64,000 nt of DNA from Thalassolituus sp. UBA1087. GTDB taxonomy: Bacteria > Pseudomonadota > Gammaproteobacteria > Pseudomonadales > Oceanobacteraceae. Below, piece by piece: positions 45,242-54,454 of this stretch. The position numbers and the translations under genes are program-made. How positions within the stretch are numbered: position 1 is the first letter of the stretch; each line of letters opens with the position of its first letter. The notes under the pieces were generated by a model, which was not told where the DNA came from, ran no database searches, and worked only from the letters and a program-made list of their open reading frames with translations. The stretch covers positions 62,001 through 126,000 of the forward strand of contig DCCG01000045.1 in NCBI GenBank assembly GCA_002314145.1, in the 5' to 3' direction.

Positions 45242-46489
45242 TCAGCCAGCTACCTGATTCCGTCCGGCGTCTTTTGCCTGATAAAGCCGCCGGTCCGCTT
45301 CACTCAACAACGCATCCGCCCCACGATCTTCCTGCGGTATTTCAGCGGCAACCCCGGCACTGATGGTCACATGACCACTGACTGCCCACTGATGGGGGAT
45401 ATTCCGTTCGCCCACAGCGGCACGCATATCCTCTATTAAGCGGAGCGCATCTGTCAGAGGCGTATCCGGCAGCAGGATGACAAATTCTTCCCCGCCATAA
45501 CGTGCACACAGGTCACCCGGCCGCTGACAAAAAGACGACATCAGCTGAGCCAACAATTTCAGACACTCATCACCTTTAAGGTGGCCGTAATGGTCGTTAT
45601 ATTCTTTAAACTGATCAAGGTCGATCATCACCAGGGCTAATGGCGTTTTACTCCGTAGACAGCGGCGCCATTCTGACTCCAGTTTTTTTTCAAAGTGGCG
45701 GCGGTTAGCAATGCCGGTTAACGAATCTGTGGTGGACATATAATGCAGACGGGTGGTCAGATGCTGCAGCCGCTGGGCCTCCAGTGCCAGCAACTGATTT
45801 TTCACAAAATCACTGCGTGCGGCAGACTCCATCATAAACGCGATATAACCGCCCATCATAATCAGCAGCAACCAGAACAATACGAACACCGGAATAAAAA
45901 TATCAATCAGACGCCGCAATTCCGGCTGTTCTATGCTGTGATTCATAAAGGGATAAGCAATCAGGTAAATCAGCAACAGGGCAATGGATACCGACAGCAT
46001 CAGTCGATAGCTGAGGCGCAGGGCGACGATAATAAATACCTGTATCGGCACCATGCCCAGGTGATAGGCATATTTTAATTCCCCGGGAATCAGGCCGATA
46101 AATACCAGTACTGACAACCCCGCGACAAACACCCCAATCGCCGCACATATAATTACGTAGTCATATAAAAATGTTTTTGGCGCCCACCAGATAAAAAACA
46201 GACCCACCGCAGTAATGATGGAGCGCGCCATAAAGATCGCAGCGCCCTTGTCGCCACCCAGATAGAAATCTGTCCAGGAAAATGCCATATAAAACAACAG
46301 CCCGGCCACCAGCATCTTACGGTCAATATCGAGAAAACTCTGGTTGCGCTGGTCCAGATAGCGCTGTTCCAGGCGTCGTGGAAATCTGAGTTTTGAACGC
46401 CCATGATCAAGAATTCCGGTCAGAATATTGATCTGCTCTTCCACTCGTTTTAATGTGTTGTCTTCATGTTGATACAGGGTGTCTGGCAC
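45242..46489 (-). CDS. Membrane GGDEF protein (diguanylate cyclase)
   Basis: A 415-residue protein. A cytoplasmic N-terminus is followed by five or six TM helices (about 60-235), a short helix and a GGDEF domain (about 245-410) with active ARYGGEEF and an RPGD inhibitory site. It should make c-di-GMP in response to an unknown membrane signal. The start is GTG at 46489, with GGGAG 5 nt upstream; the longer frame begins with TTG and lacks a ribosome-binding site. Confidence 0.9.
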   Translation of the reverse strand: MPDTLYQHEDNTLKRVEEQINILTGILDHGRSKLRFPRRLEQRYLDQRNQSFLDIDRKMLVAGLLFYMAFSWTDFYLGGDKGAAIFMARSIITAVGLFFIWWAPKTFLYDYVIICAAIGVFVAGLSVLVFIGLIPGELKYAYHLGMVPIQVFIIVALRLSYRLMLSVSIALLLIYLIAYPFMNHSIEQPELRRLIDIFIPVFVLFWLLLIMMGGYIAFMMESAARSDFVKNQLLALEAQRLQHLTTRLHYMSTTDSLTGIANRRHFEKKLESEWRRCLRSKTPLALVMIDLDQFKEYNDHYGHLKGDECLKLLAQLMSSFCQRPGDLCARYGGEEFVILLPDTPLTDALRLIEDMRAAVGERNIPHQWAVSGHVTISAGVAAEIPQEDRGADALLSEADRRLYQAKDAGRNQVAG

Positions 46490-46576
46490 AGCGTCTCCCG
46501 CTTTTCTTCTGTGCGGCCTGTAATCCCGGGACAACCGCAACCGAACGTGTCAATGTTGTTTTTTTTATGAAACACC

Positions 46577-46593
46577 GTCTGAATGATTCAGAC
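46577..46593. promoter_or_regulatory. Perfect 17-bp palindrome upstream of cysK, candidate operator
   Basis: GTCTGAAT-G-ATTCAGAC has 8-bp arms with a 1-nt centre. It lies between the divergent GGDEF gene and cysK, 34 bp before the cysK start. It does not match any operator I know. Confidence 0.45.
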
Positions 46594-46627
46594 AATATCC
46601 CCATGCGCCGATCTTTATGAGGTTATT

Positions 46628-47572
46628 ATGAAAGTATACGAAGATATCAGCCAATCCATTGGTAATACACCTCTGGTGCGGATCCGTCACCTGACTAACC
46701 ATCCGGCCGTGTACGCCAAACTGGAAAGCCGCAACCCGGCACAGTCAGTTAAGTGCCGCATCGGCGCCAATATGATCTGGCAGGCGGAACAGGATGGCCT
46801 GCTGAAACCCGGTATGGAGATTGTTGAGCCAACCAGTGGTAACACAGGCATTGCCCTGTCTTTCGTCGGCGCCGCCCGGGGTTATAAAGTGACCCTCACC
46901 ATGCCCGAGACCATGAGTGTTGAACGCCGTAAAGTGATGAAAGCGCTGGGCGCCAATCTGGTGTTGACCGAAGGGGCCAAAGGCATGAAAGGCGCAGTGG
47001 ATGCGGCCGAAGCCCTGCTGGCTGAAGCGCCGGAACAACGCATCATGCTGCAACAGTTCAACAACCCGGCCAACCCGGCGATTCATGAGAAAACCACAGG
47101 TCCGGAAATCTGGAACGACACCGATGGTGAAGTTGACGTTGTGGTTGCCGGCGTCGGCACTGGCGGGACCATTTCCGGCGTTGCCCGTTATCTGAAACAG
47201 CACAAAGCCATTACCGCCGTTGCGGTTGAGCCGTCAGCTTCGCCGATTATCAGTCAGGTCCGTGCCGGACAGGACATGACCCCGGGTCCGCATAAAATTC
47301 AGGGCATCGGTGCCAACTTTATTCCCGGCAACCTGGACCTGGATCTGCTCGACCGGGTTGAACAGGTGAGCAATGAAGATGCCATGGCCATGGCGCACAA
47401 ACTGATGGCGGAAGAAGGCATTCTGGCCGGCATCTCCTGCGGTGCTGCCCTGACCGCTGCCCTGCGTCTGGCCGACGAGCCGGAATACGCGGATAAAAAA
47501 ATCGTCGTGGTACTGCCGGACTCAGGTGAACGCTACCTGACGTCACCTTTGTTTGAAGGTTACTTTGACTGA
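46628..47572 (+). CDS. cysK: Cysteine synthase (O-acetylserine sulfhydrylase)
   Basis: A 314-residue PLP enzyme making cysteine from O-acetylserine and sulphide. The PLP Lys sits in SVKCRIG, with the substrate loop EPTSGNTGIAL and phosphate-binding GTGGTISG. Length and the IGNTPLVR start match CysK/CysM; the active-site RIGANMIW pattern is closer to the CysK/CysM-like B group, so the A/B type is not certain. Start at 46628 follows GAGG; an upstream ATG at 46583 adds non-family residues. It overlaps the next gene by 8 nt. Confidence 0.93.
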   Translation: MKVYEDISQSIGNTPLVRIRHLTNHPAVYAKLESRNPAQSVKCRIGANMIWQAEQDGLLKPGMEIVEPTSGNTGIALSFVGAARGYKVTLTMPETMSVERRKVMKALGANLVLTEGAKGMKGAVDAAEALLAEAPEQRIMLQQFNNPANPAIHEKTTGPEIWNDTDGEVDVVVAGVGTGGTISGVARYLKQHKAITAVAVEPSASPIISQVRAGQDMTPGPHKIQGIGANFIPGNLDLDLLDRVEQVSNEDAMAMAHKLMAEEGILAGISCGAALTAALRLADEPEYADKKIVVVLPDSGERYLTSPLFEGYFD

Positions 47573-48176
47573 TCCGTTGTCATCCCCCCTGCTCAGTCTG
47601 AGCCAGACTGAGACACTGCTGGACGGCCTGCTGGATTTTTATCCGCAGGCCATCCGGCACAATCAGGCGTTACTGGCACAACTGCGCCAGACCCTTCCCT
47701 GGTCACAGGATTCAGTCTTTCTGTACGGTAGAACGCACCGCATTCCACGCCTGCAATGCTGGATTGCAGACCCCGGCGTGGAATACAGCTATTCGGGTAA
47801 ACAACTTATTAATCATCCCTGGCCGGAAACGCTGAACCGTCTGCGCGACGAACTGAACAAGGCTTTTGGTCTGCAACTCAATTCGGTGCTTTGCAATCTT
47901 TATCGCGATGGTCAGGACAGTATGGGCTGGCACAGTGATGACGAACCGGAACTGGGGCCCGACCCCGGCATTATTTCTGTTACGCTCGGCGCAGAACGGG
48001 ATTTTTCACTGCGTCTGAAAGGCACAACCCGTCAGAACAGTAAGCTGGCACTGCCGGATGGCAGTCTTCTGTATATGAAACCGGGCATGCAAAGACGCTG
48101 GGAACATGCCGTTCCCAAACGGGCCGGCGTATCCTCGGCACGTATTAATCTGACCTTCCGCGAAATCATCCACTGA
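47565..48176 (+). CDS. AlkB-family 2-oxoglutarate/Fe(II) dioxygenase
   Basis: A 203-residue protein. Iron-binding residues lie in MGWHSDDE and WEHAVPK, and the 2-oxoglutarate-binding RINLTFR motif is at the end. The YGRTHRIPRLQCWIAD segment is like the AlkB homologue 2/3 type, which removes alkyl groups from DNA or RNA. The start is a TTG at 47565 inside the cysK end, with AAGGT 5 nt upstream, and no ATG is available. It probably shares a transcript with cysK. Confidence 0.88.
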   Translation: MTDPLSSPLLSLSQTETLLDGLLDFYPQAIRHNQALLAQLRQTLPWSQDSVFLYGRTHRIPRLQCWIADPGVEYSYSGKQLINHPWPETLNRLRDELNKAFGLQLNSVLCNLYRDGQDSMGWHSDDEPELGPDPGIISVTLGAERDFSLRLKGTTRQNSKLALPDGSLLYMKPGMQRRWEHAVPKRAGVSSARINLTFREIIH

Positions 48177-48193
48177 CACAGCCACACCAGTGT

Positions 48194-49198
48194 TCATTGT
48201 GAAATAACCCCTTCCAGGCGAAACATCAGCACCGGCGTTGTTTCATACTCGCCGTCCCTGTTCCAGATAAACTCCGGATTGATTTCGGCAAAGACCCAGT
48301 CACTGTAAACCCGCTGACGGTAACGCAGACCGGCAAAGTAAGAATCAAAGGTTGCCCCTTCCTCGGTTGAACCAGAGGCTCCTGCCACATACGCCAGCCC
48401 ACGGGTCGGGCTCAGCTCATGGTACAGACCGGCGCTGTAGCCCAGGGTAAAATAATCATCCCGATTGAGGTATTCCGCTTTCATATTAATGCGGAAGAGC
48501 TTTTCAATATTGATGGGATAATCAGCCCGGAATTCGGTTTCCTCACCGGCACCGTCCAGGGTGTAATAAAAAAATTCCTGACTGGTCCTCAGCTCCCATT
48601 CCGACAGATAGGCATAGCGGCGGGCACGGAAACGAATAAAAGGATCCGGCGGGGTTCCCCAGCGGATACCGGCATCCAGGTTGGTTTTCCATTGATCGGT
48701 TTCACGCAGGATATAACGCAGCGCTGTGTTGTATTCCGTGTTTTCAACACTTTCCAGCGGATCGGCTTCGCGGTCGTCGTCTTCATCTTCAGATTCAAAC
48801 AGCAGATTAAGACGCTCATTGGTGTTGGGCAGAACGACTTTAACGCCGACGCCGAACTTATAATCAACCGGTTCTCCGATTTCGCGGCGGGTGTAAAAGG
48901 ATATTTTGGCACGGCTGCCGCGGACATCATCATCAGTGACGTCTTCACTGAAAAAGGTATCAACGAAAAAGCTGTCGATGCCACCTGACAAACGGTTCAG
49001 ATAATTCGCCAGCCAATCGCGGGAGCGGTCCGCCATCGCTTCGGTCACCGGCGTCTGCACGGTATTTTCCTGCGGTATGGTCTCCGGCGGAGGCAGGGGC
49101 AGCATGCTGTCGCCCTGTAACTGCGGTCGGGAGTCCAGCGCAGATACGCTGCCTGACACCAGCAGCGACAGGTACAACAGGTACAACAGCCGGCGCAT
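48194..49198 (-). CDS. Outer-membrane protein of unknown function, coupled to CDF exporter
   Basis: A 334-residue exported protein with a signal peptide (MRRLLYLLYLSLLVSGSVSA), a Pro-rich mature start (LPLPPPETIP) and a C-terminal part of alternating hydrophobic strands with aromatic girdles, probably a small barrel. An acidic loop (ESEDEDDDREADP) could bind cations. The start at 49198 lies 1 nt after the stop of the CDF gene, so expression is coupled. A role in metal passage across the outer membrane is possible but unproven. Confidence 0.72.
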   Translation of the reverse strand: MRRLLYLLYLSLLVSGSVSALDSRPQLQGDSMLPLPPPETIPQENTVQTPVTEAMADRSRDWLANYLNRLSGGIDSFFVDTFFSEDVTDDDVRGSRAKISFYTRREIGEPVDYKFGVGVKVVLPNTNERLNLLFESEDEDDDREADPLESVENTEYNTALRYILRETDQWKTNLDAGIRWGTPPDPFIRFRARRYAYLSEWELRTSQEFFYYTLDGAGEETEFRADYPINIEKLFRINMKAEYLNRDDYFTLGYSAGLYHELSPTRGLAYVAGASGSTEEGATFDSYFAGLRYRQRVYSDWVFAEINPEFIWNRDGEYETTPVLMFRLEGVISQ

Positions 49199-49199
49199 A

Positions 49200-50066
49200 T
49201 CAGACCGGATCGTGATGCACGAGAATTTCAGCCCGCGGAAAACGGGAAAGTATCGCTTTCTCCACCCGGTCTCCGATGGCATGAGCGGCTTCCAGCGTCT
49301 GCTGACCATCCAGATCCAGATGCAGCTGAATAAACTGAATCGCCCCCGCCTGCCGGGTTTTCAGATCGTGCACGCCGCGCACGCCGTCGCAGGCGGCAAT
49401 CAACGCTTTCAGTTCTTCCTCTTCCTCTTCCGGTATGGCCTTATCCATCAGGACCTCGAGAGCATCCGTGACAATGCCATACACACTGTGCAACAACACC
49501 GCAGCGATCCCCAGCGCAACCACAGGATCCAGCCAATAGATTTCCCAGTGTGCAGCCAGCAGAGCAACCACCACCGCCGCACTGGTCAGGATGTCGCCAT
49601 AATAGTGCGCAGAATCGGCCTTAATGGCCAGTGACTGGGTCTGCCGGTATACCCAGCGCTGATAGATAACCAACGCTATCGTGGCCACCACCGAGAACAG
49701 CATCACAGCGATGCTTTCCTCCAGCGCCGCCAGCTCACGCGGGCGCAGCAGCCGGTCAACCACATGCAACAGCAGAAACGTGGCCGATCCCAGGATAAAC
49801 GCCGACTGAACGAGCGCTGCCAGTCCTTCTGCCTTGGTATGACCAAACGGATGATCATCATCCGCCGGCATCAGCGCGTAACGCACCGCAAAGTAATTCA
49901 CCAGCGACGCGGCAATATCCATCAGAGAGTCGAGCAGAGAAGAGAGAACACTGGCGGAATCACTCACGCTCCAGGCAAATACTTTTGCCAGCATCAGTGT
50001 GACAGCAGTAACAATAGAGGCGGTGGCCGCACGTTTGATCAACACGGCATGATTAGCAGCGGTCAT
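49200..50066 (-). CDS. Cation diffusion facilitator, FieF-like
   Basis: A 288-residue inner-membrane exporter with six TM helices and a cytoplasmic C-terminal domain. Metal-binding positions are seen in SLLDSLMDIAASL and DSAHYYGDIL, with DDHPFGHTKAEGL between. FieF relatives export Zn(II) or Fe(II) against the proton gradient. The ATG at 50066 is preferred over a TTG nine codons upstream. The downstream outer-membrane protein gene follows without gap. Confidence 0.92.
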   Translation of the reverse strand: MTAANHAVLIKRAATASIVTAVTLMLAKVFAWSVSDSASVLSSLLDSLMDIAASLVNYFAVRYALMPADDDHPFGHTKAEGLAALVQSAFILGSATFLLLHVVDRLLRPRELAALEESIAVMLFSVVATIALVIYQRWVYRQTQSLAIKADSAHYYGDILTSAAVVVALLAAHWEIYWLDPVVALGIAAVLLHSVYGIVTDALEVLMDKAIPEEEEEELKALIAACDGVRGVHDLKTRQAGAIQFIQLHLDLDGQQTLEAAHAIGDRVEKAILSRFPRAEILVHHDPV

Positions 50067-50247
50067 AGAGTGATTGCATGATCCATTAAACAACCCATGG
50101 ATTATGGCAGATCAGCGCCGCATATTCAGTTATTTCCCCCACTCAGCAAGGAAATGCGCAAATACGCACGGCAAAAAGTGCCGGAGTATTGACGTAACCC
50201 CGGCAAGTTGGTCTTATTGACTCAGTTTAGCTTCAGGAATCCGCCCC

Positions 50248-51120
50248 ATGACAATCCGCCAAGCCCTGGTCGTCGATGACTCTAAATCAGCACGTATGAT
50301 GCTGCAGCGCCTGCTGAGCAAAATCAACGTCAATGCCGAGGCGGTCGAAAGCGCGGAAGAAGCGCTCAGATTTCTGGAGAAACAGCAGCCGGATGTGATT
50401 TTCATGGATCATATGATGCCAGGCATGGACGGTCTGGAAGCCACGCAACTGATTAAATCCAACCCGCGCACAGCCTCTATTCCTACCATTATGTACACCT
50501 CAAAAGAAGGTAAGGAGTATCAGGATATGGCCCTGTCCCACGGTGCCAATGGTGTGCTGGCCAAACCCGCCAGTCACGAAGCCGTGATGGCCGTGATTCA
50601 GTCGCTGGATAAACCGGCCGCCAATGACGAGCCTGCGGGCACGCATCCGCCGGCCATTCCTCTGGTTGAAATTGATAAGCTGATTCAGAAAAACCTGACG
50701 CAGGCACTGGAAGACATCAGAAACGAACTGACAGCCAGCGTGGATGAACACGCACGTGGCCTGAAAGCTTCCCAGAGCACACAACTGGACCTGATGCAGG
50801 CCAGAATGTCTCAGCATACGGCACGTCTGCAGGAAGACATTAACGCCAGCCTGACGGAAGCCGCGCTGTTTAAGAAGACACGCAATCAGAACCAGCGTCT
50901 GGCCGTCGCCGTCGCCGATAAACTGGTGAAGAAAAACGTGGATGACCTGCTTCACATGATGGCCGACGACCGCATTGCAATGGAAGAAGAACTGACTGTG
51001 CTGCGGGAAGACATACTGCTGGCACAGAAGAAAGCCAGCGCCAGAGCGATGCTGACCGGCCTGCTCGGCGGCGCCCTGCTGGGCGGCCTGATCGGCATAG
51101 CCGCTGCATTTTATCTTTAA
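50248..51120 (+). CDS. Tail-anchored receiver-domain protein with coiled coil
   Basis: A 290-residue protein. The N-terminal receiver (1-125) is complete: D10-D11, phospho-Asp D54, T84 and K106. A long helical coiled-coil region (about 140-260) follows, then a single glycine-rich TM helix (about 268-290: MLTGLLGGALLGGLIGIAAAFYL read in parts) at the very C-terminus. No output domain is seen. It may be a phosphorylation-dependent membrane scaffold. No kinase gene is adjacent. Confidence 0.85.
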   Translation: MTIRQALVVDDSKSARMMLQRLLSKINVNAEAVESAEEALRFLEKQQPDVIFMDHMMPGMDGLEATQLIKSNPRTASIPTIMYTSKEGKEYQDMALSHGANGVLAKPASHEAVMAVIQSLDKPAANDEPAGTHPPAIPLVEIDKLIQKNLTQALEDIRNELTASVDEHARGLKASQSTQLDLMQARMSQHTARLQEDINASLTEAALFKKTRNQNQRLAVAVADKLVKKNVDDLLHMMADDRIAMEEELTVLREDILLAQKKASARAMLTGLLGGALLGGLIGIAAAFYL

Positions 51121-51259
51121 ATCAGGCCTCTGCCCGCCTTTTCATGAGCGTTGCGCCACGGAGTTCCGTGGTGCTGGCTCAGCTGCACCTTTTTTTGTTG
51201 TCCTCCCCTCTTTAAAATAAAGTCACTCACCAATAATAATTACGATCAGGGATACGACA

Positions 51260-52054
51260 ATGATCAGACTTATGATGACTGCCGTGGCAGTCGTTATCCT
51301 CACCGGATGTGCCGCAGCCACGCCACTGCTGGTGGCTGAAGCAGGCGGGCATCAGCTGGCCCGTCATGATGAAGATATAAAAGTCCGGGCGGCGGCGGCA
51401 CTGGAAGATGAGCCCGATCTGCTGACTTATTCAATACAGGCCATCAGCCGCAACCGCACCGAACAGGCAGCAGCCACCTATCTGAAAGGCTATAACGCAG
51501 AAGACTACTCAGAAAATATGAAATCGCTGGCACTGTACCAGCTGGCACTTCTGTATATGAACCGTTTTAACCAACAGCGAGACGATGACAAAGCGCGTCA
51601 ATATTTTTTATTGCACCGCCAGCAGTTCCCGGACTCACGTCTGAAAGCAAAAATCGAAAAACGTCTCGCAATTCTCAACCAGCGCCAGCAGGACCCGGTG
51701 CAACTATCTGCCGACCAACTGCTGCGCCAGGCAGATCGCAATAAACTGCTGCAAAAAAACACCACGCCTTATGATGCGGAACTCACCGCCATGAGTGAGC
51801 GTGCCATTACGCAGGGCCGCATTGCCGAAGCGGAGAGTGTTTATCTGGTGCTCTATAACAACAAAGCATCGTCCGATAACATGCGCGCGCGCTCTCTGTA
51901 TCAGCTGGGTCTGATTTACATGAGCCCGTACAATCAGGCGGGGAACTATCAGAAAGCGTTAGCTTACTTCCGTAAGATTACTGACGAATTTCCGGCTACA
52001 CCGGTAGCCGGAAAGAGCCAGGAAAGAATTGTGGAATTGCTGAACCGCCAATAA
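51260..52054 (+). CDS. TPR-type lipoprotein
   Basis: A 264-residue lipoprotein with signal peptide and lipobox LTGC (Cys17). The mature part has helical repeats of the tetratricopeptide/Sel1 kind: LYQLALLYMNRFNQQRDDDKARQYF and LYQLGLIYMSPYNQAGNYQKALAYF are two clear copies, about 120 residues apart. It is probably a scaffold in the envelope. GGGATACGACA precedes the ATG. Partners are unknown. Confidence 0.8.
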   Translation: MIRLMMTAVAVVILTGCAAATPLLVAEAGGHQLARHDEDIKVRAAAALEDEPDLLTYSIQAISRNRTEQAAATYLKGYNAEDYSENMKSLALYQLALLYMNRFNQQRDDDKARQYFLLHRQQFPDSRLKAKIEKRLAILNQRQQDPVQLSADQLLRQADRNKLLQKNTTPYDAELTAMSERAITQGRIAEAESVYLVLYNNKASSDNMRARSLYQLGLIYMSPYNQAGNYQKALAYFRKITDEFPATPVAGKSQERIVELLNRQ

Positions 52055-52064
52055 TACCAGTGAA

Positions 52065-52088
52065 TCTGAGCAGAACACTCTGCTCAGA
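52065..52088. terminator. Perfect hairpin between convergent lipoprotein genes
   Basis: TCTGAGCAGA/TCTGCTCAGA, a 10-bp stem with an ACAC loop, overlaps the end of the minus-strand gene. No long T run on either strand, so it may act by structure or with Rho. Confidence 0.5.
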
Positions 52089-53214
52089 TATTCCAGTTGA
52101 TATCCTCTGGCTCATCCTCATCCGTCACACACTGGCGGAAATCCGTACGCGACTCGTCGTGGCAGACGACATCCAGAATCACCACGTCACCGGCATCCAC
52201 ATAGGCTCTTAACAGCATATATTCCGGCTGATGGTAATCCCCATTATCTTCAATATAGTCATTGATATCCTGGCACAGGCTGTAGCTGCCACAGTCGAAA
52301 GTTTCACTGAGATCGTACATCGTCAGACTGCCACCGCTGCTGCGGTTAACGGCTTCACCGTCAACAATAAAGAGAAATGAATAACTGCTGCCAATGCGGG
52401 ATTCAGGGCTGGTATTTTCTTCAATCAGCTCAGCCGCCTGCAGGTTGCCGGCCGCAGACTGAGTTTTATTAACGCGGATGTCATAGCGTGAGCCCCACTC
52501 GTACTCAAAATCACTGATACCGTCATCCAGCGGTAATAATTCATAATCTGCGCCTTCATTCAGTTTATACAGATAGCAAAGCTGAGGTTCACTGTAACCA
52601 CATTCCGACATAAAGTGCGCAATGTACCAGTCTTCTTCGCTTTCTCCCGCACACTCTGACTGAAAATCATCTTCGGCGGCAGCACAGATAAAAGCGCTCA
52701 GTGTTACGGTATTTTCCTGTACGTTAAACTCCAGCTGTGTCACATAACTGTTATTAACCGCGGTCAGAAGATCACTGCAGAAGGTTTCACACGTAAAGGA
52801 AACGTCGCCGCTTAATGACCACTCAGTATCGCTTAACTGCTGCAGAATACCGGTATCCGTATACAGCGTGAGAATGACTGATGCTTCATCAGAGGTCACC
52901 GGGTCACGATCGATAACCGATTTAAAATCGTAAGATTCAGGGTCACCATGGTTATCAAAACTGGTTTCAACCTCAACGGTGTAACGATATCCCCATTCAA
53001 AGGACGAAAAACCCGTGAAGTCCTGCGGTGCGGTTTCCCAGCTGTCGGAAGAATCTTCACGGACCCGGAAACACAGAGTGGACGCGTTATCGTCGCACTG
53101 AACTTTGTAAGAATCCACGTACAGAGTTTCAGTCTGATCACTCCAGTGACGGCCCAGCTCCGGACAACCACTCAGCACCAATGTGGTGAGCAGAACAATC
53201 ATCAGTCTTTTCAT
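52084..53214 (-). CDS. Cys-rich lipoprotein of unknown function
   Basis: A 376-residue lipoprotein with lipobox LSGC (Cys16). The mature protein is very acidic, with many Cys pairs (for example CDDNASTLCFRV, CETFCSDL, CGYSEPQLCY, CGSYSLCQD). Two related halves each hold a segment of the type FEWGYRYTVEVE / YEWGSRYDIRVN, suggesting an internal duplication. It overlaps the upstream acyltransferase by 4 nt (ATGA). No family recognised. Confidence 0.75.
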   Translation of the reverse strand: MKRLMIVLLTTLVLSGCPELGRHWSDQTETLYVDSYKVQCDDNASTLCFRVREDSSDSWETAPQDFTGFSSFEWGYRYTVEVETSFDNHGDPESYDFKSVIDRDPVTSDEASVILTLYTDTGILQQLSDTEWSLSGDVSFTCETFCSDLLTAVNNSYVTQLEFNVQENTVTLSAFICAAAEDDFQSECAGESEEDWYIAHFMSECGYSEPQLCYLYKLNEGADYELLPLDDGISDFEYEWGSRYDIRVNKTQSAAGNLQAAELIEENTSPESRIGSSYSFLFIVDGEAVNRSSGGSLTMYDLSETFDCGSYSLCQDINDYIEDNGDYHQPEYMLLRAYVDAGDVVILDVVCHDESRTDFRQCVTDEDEPEDINWNI

Positions 53215-54332
53215 AAATCGCTATTTCCCTGCGCCGGTACGGCATAAGTTTGCAGCAGGCGCTGCGCCTGTTCCGGACTCAGAAACTCAGTCCGGCGTCT
53301 GAGTTCCGCTGCCGCACTGGCCAATTCCGGCGCATCACAGGCTTCGCCGCGGGCTAAACTGGCGGCGGCCTGGTGTACCGGCAGCACTTCTGTTAATTGC
53401 AGCAGCTGTTGATCAATGGCCGCCGCCATCGCTTCTGCCGAGGCAATATCATCGCCACTCAGAGGTTCGCCAAAATCCACAAACACACGTCCTTTAAAAC
53501 CGGTCAGCCCCTGCAGAATACTGCGGGTATCTTCATCGCCGGATTTTTCATAACGGCCGGATTCACTGCGGATCACCAGCTCGCGGGCTTTTTCAGCGTC
53601 GCAGGGGTCCCACTCATATTGAATGGACACAGGCACCGGGCGCATGGCCGCCATGGTATCGGCAAAGTTTTCATCACGTTGACGGCCGTTAAGCGCCAGC
53701 ATTTTCAGAACGGCTTTGTCCGTCTTATCGATGCCGTCCTTTGCCCGCCCTTCCCGCTGTGCGATCCATACCGATTGTCCGGCTTCCAGCGATTCCCGGA
53801 TATAACCGGACAGTCGCTGTAACTCGCGTAATTTTTCGCGCTTATTGGCCAGCGAACGCTTGACGATAAAACTCTTATTCAGCCGCATGATGTCGGCGAT
53901 ATCCGGGTTACGCAGCAGATTATCGCCGATGGCAATGCGGCTGGTCGGCCAGCCTTTCTGATGCAGGCTGTAATTGATCAGGGTCGGGTCCATGGCAATA
54001 TCACGGTGATTGGAAATCAACAGATACGCATGATCTTTATTGAGTTTTTCCAGCCCGCGTACAACCACGTTATCGGTGGAATGCGTCATTAAGGTTTCAA
54101 CCCAGCGGGCAACCATGTTCTGGAAATCTTCCACATGCTCAACGCGACCGATATGGCGGCGCAGGCGATGGCTGATCAAAGGGCGCAACAGAGCCATCAG
54201 CCAGCGTGGCATCGACGGATAACGGTAATGAATCAGCGCATTAATCAGTTGCGCAGAACCGGCCAGCCGGCTGAGCACGGGTCTGACTTCCTGATCGTTA
54301 TAGGGGCGTATATCGGCGTAAGGGTCCTGCAT
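53211..54332 (-). CDS. 1-acyl-glycerol-3-phosphate acyltransferase-like protein
   Basis: A 373-residue PlsC-superfamily protein. Catalytic motif NHRDIAMD (HxxxxD) lies near 117, followed by KSFIVKR, WIAQREGRAKDG (in place of FPEGTRS) and VPVSIQYEWDP. It acylates a lysophospholipid or a related lipid, probably at the membrane. AGAGAG lies before the ATG. It is translationally coupled to the downstream lipoprotein gene. Confidence 0.87.
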   Translation of the reverse strand: MQDPYADIRPYNDQEVRPVLSRLAGSAQLINALIHYRYPSMPRWLMALLRPLISHRLRRHIGRVEHVEDFQNMVARWVETLMTHSTDNVVVRGLEKLNKDHAYLLISNHRDIAMDPTLINYSLHQKGWPTSRIAIGDNLLRNPDIADIMRLNKSFIVKRSLANKREKLRELQRLSGYIRESLEAGQSVWIAQREGRAKDGIDKTDKAVLKMLALNGRQRDENFADTMAAMRPVPVSIQYEWDPCDAEKARELVIRSESGRYEKSGDEDTRSILQGLTGFKGRVFVDFGEPLSGDDIASAEAMAAAIDQQLLQLTEVLPVHQAAASLARGEACDAPELASAAAELRRRTEFLSPEQAQRLLQTYAVPAQGNSDL

Positions 54333-54454
54333 GAAGTCTCTCTGTCGCTATGGGTAATACCTGTATTGACTGTTCACTACAGCATTCCTTATCTGTAAGC
54401 GCCGCATAGTATATCCTAGGGACGGCAACAGAATAATACGCAGAGGTCTGATTA

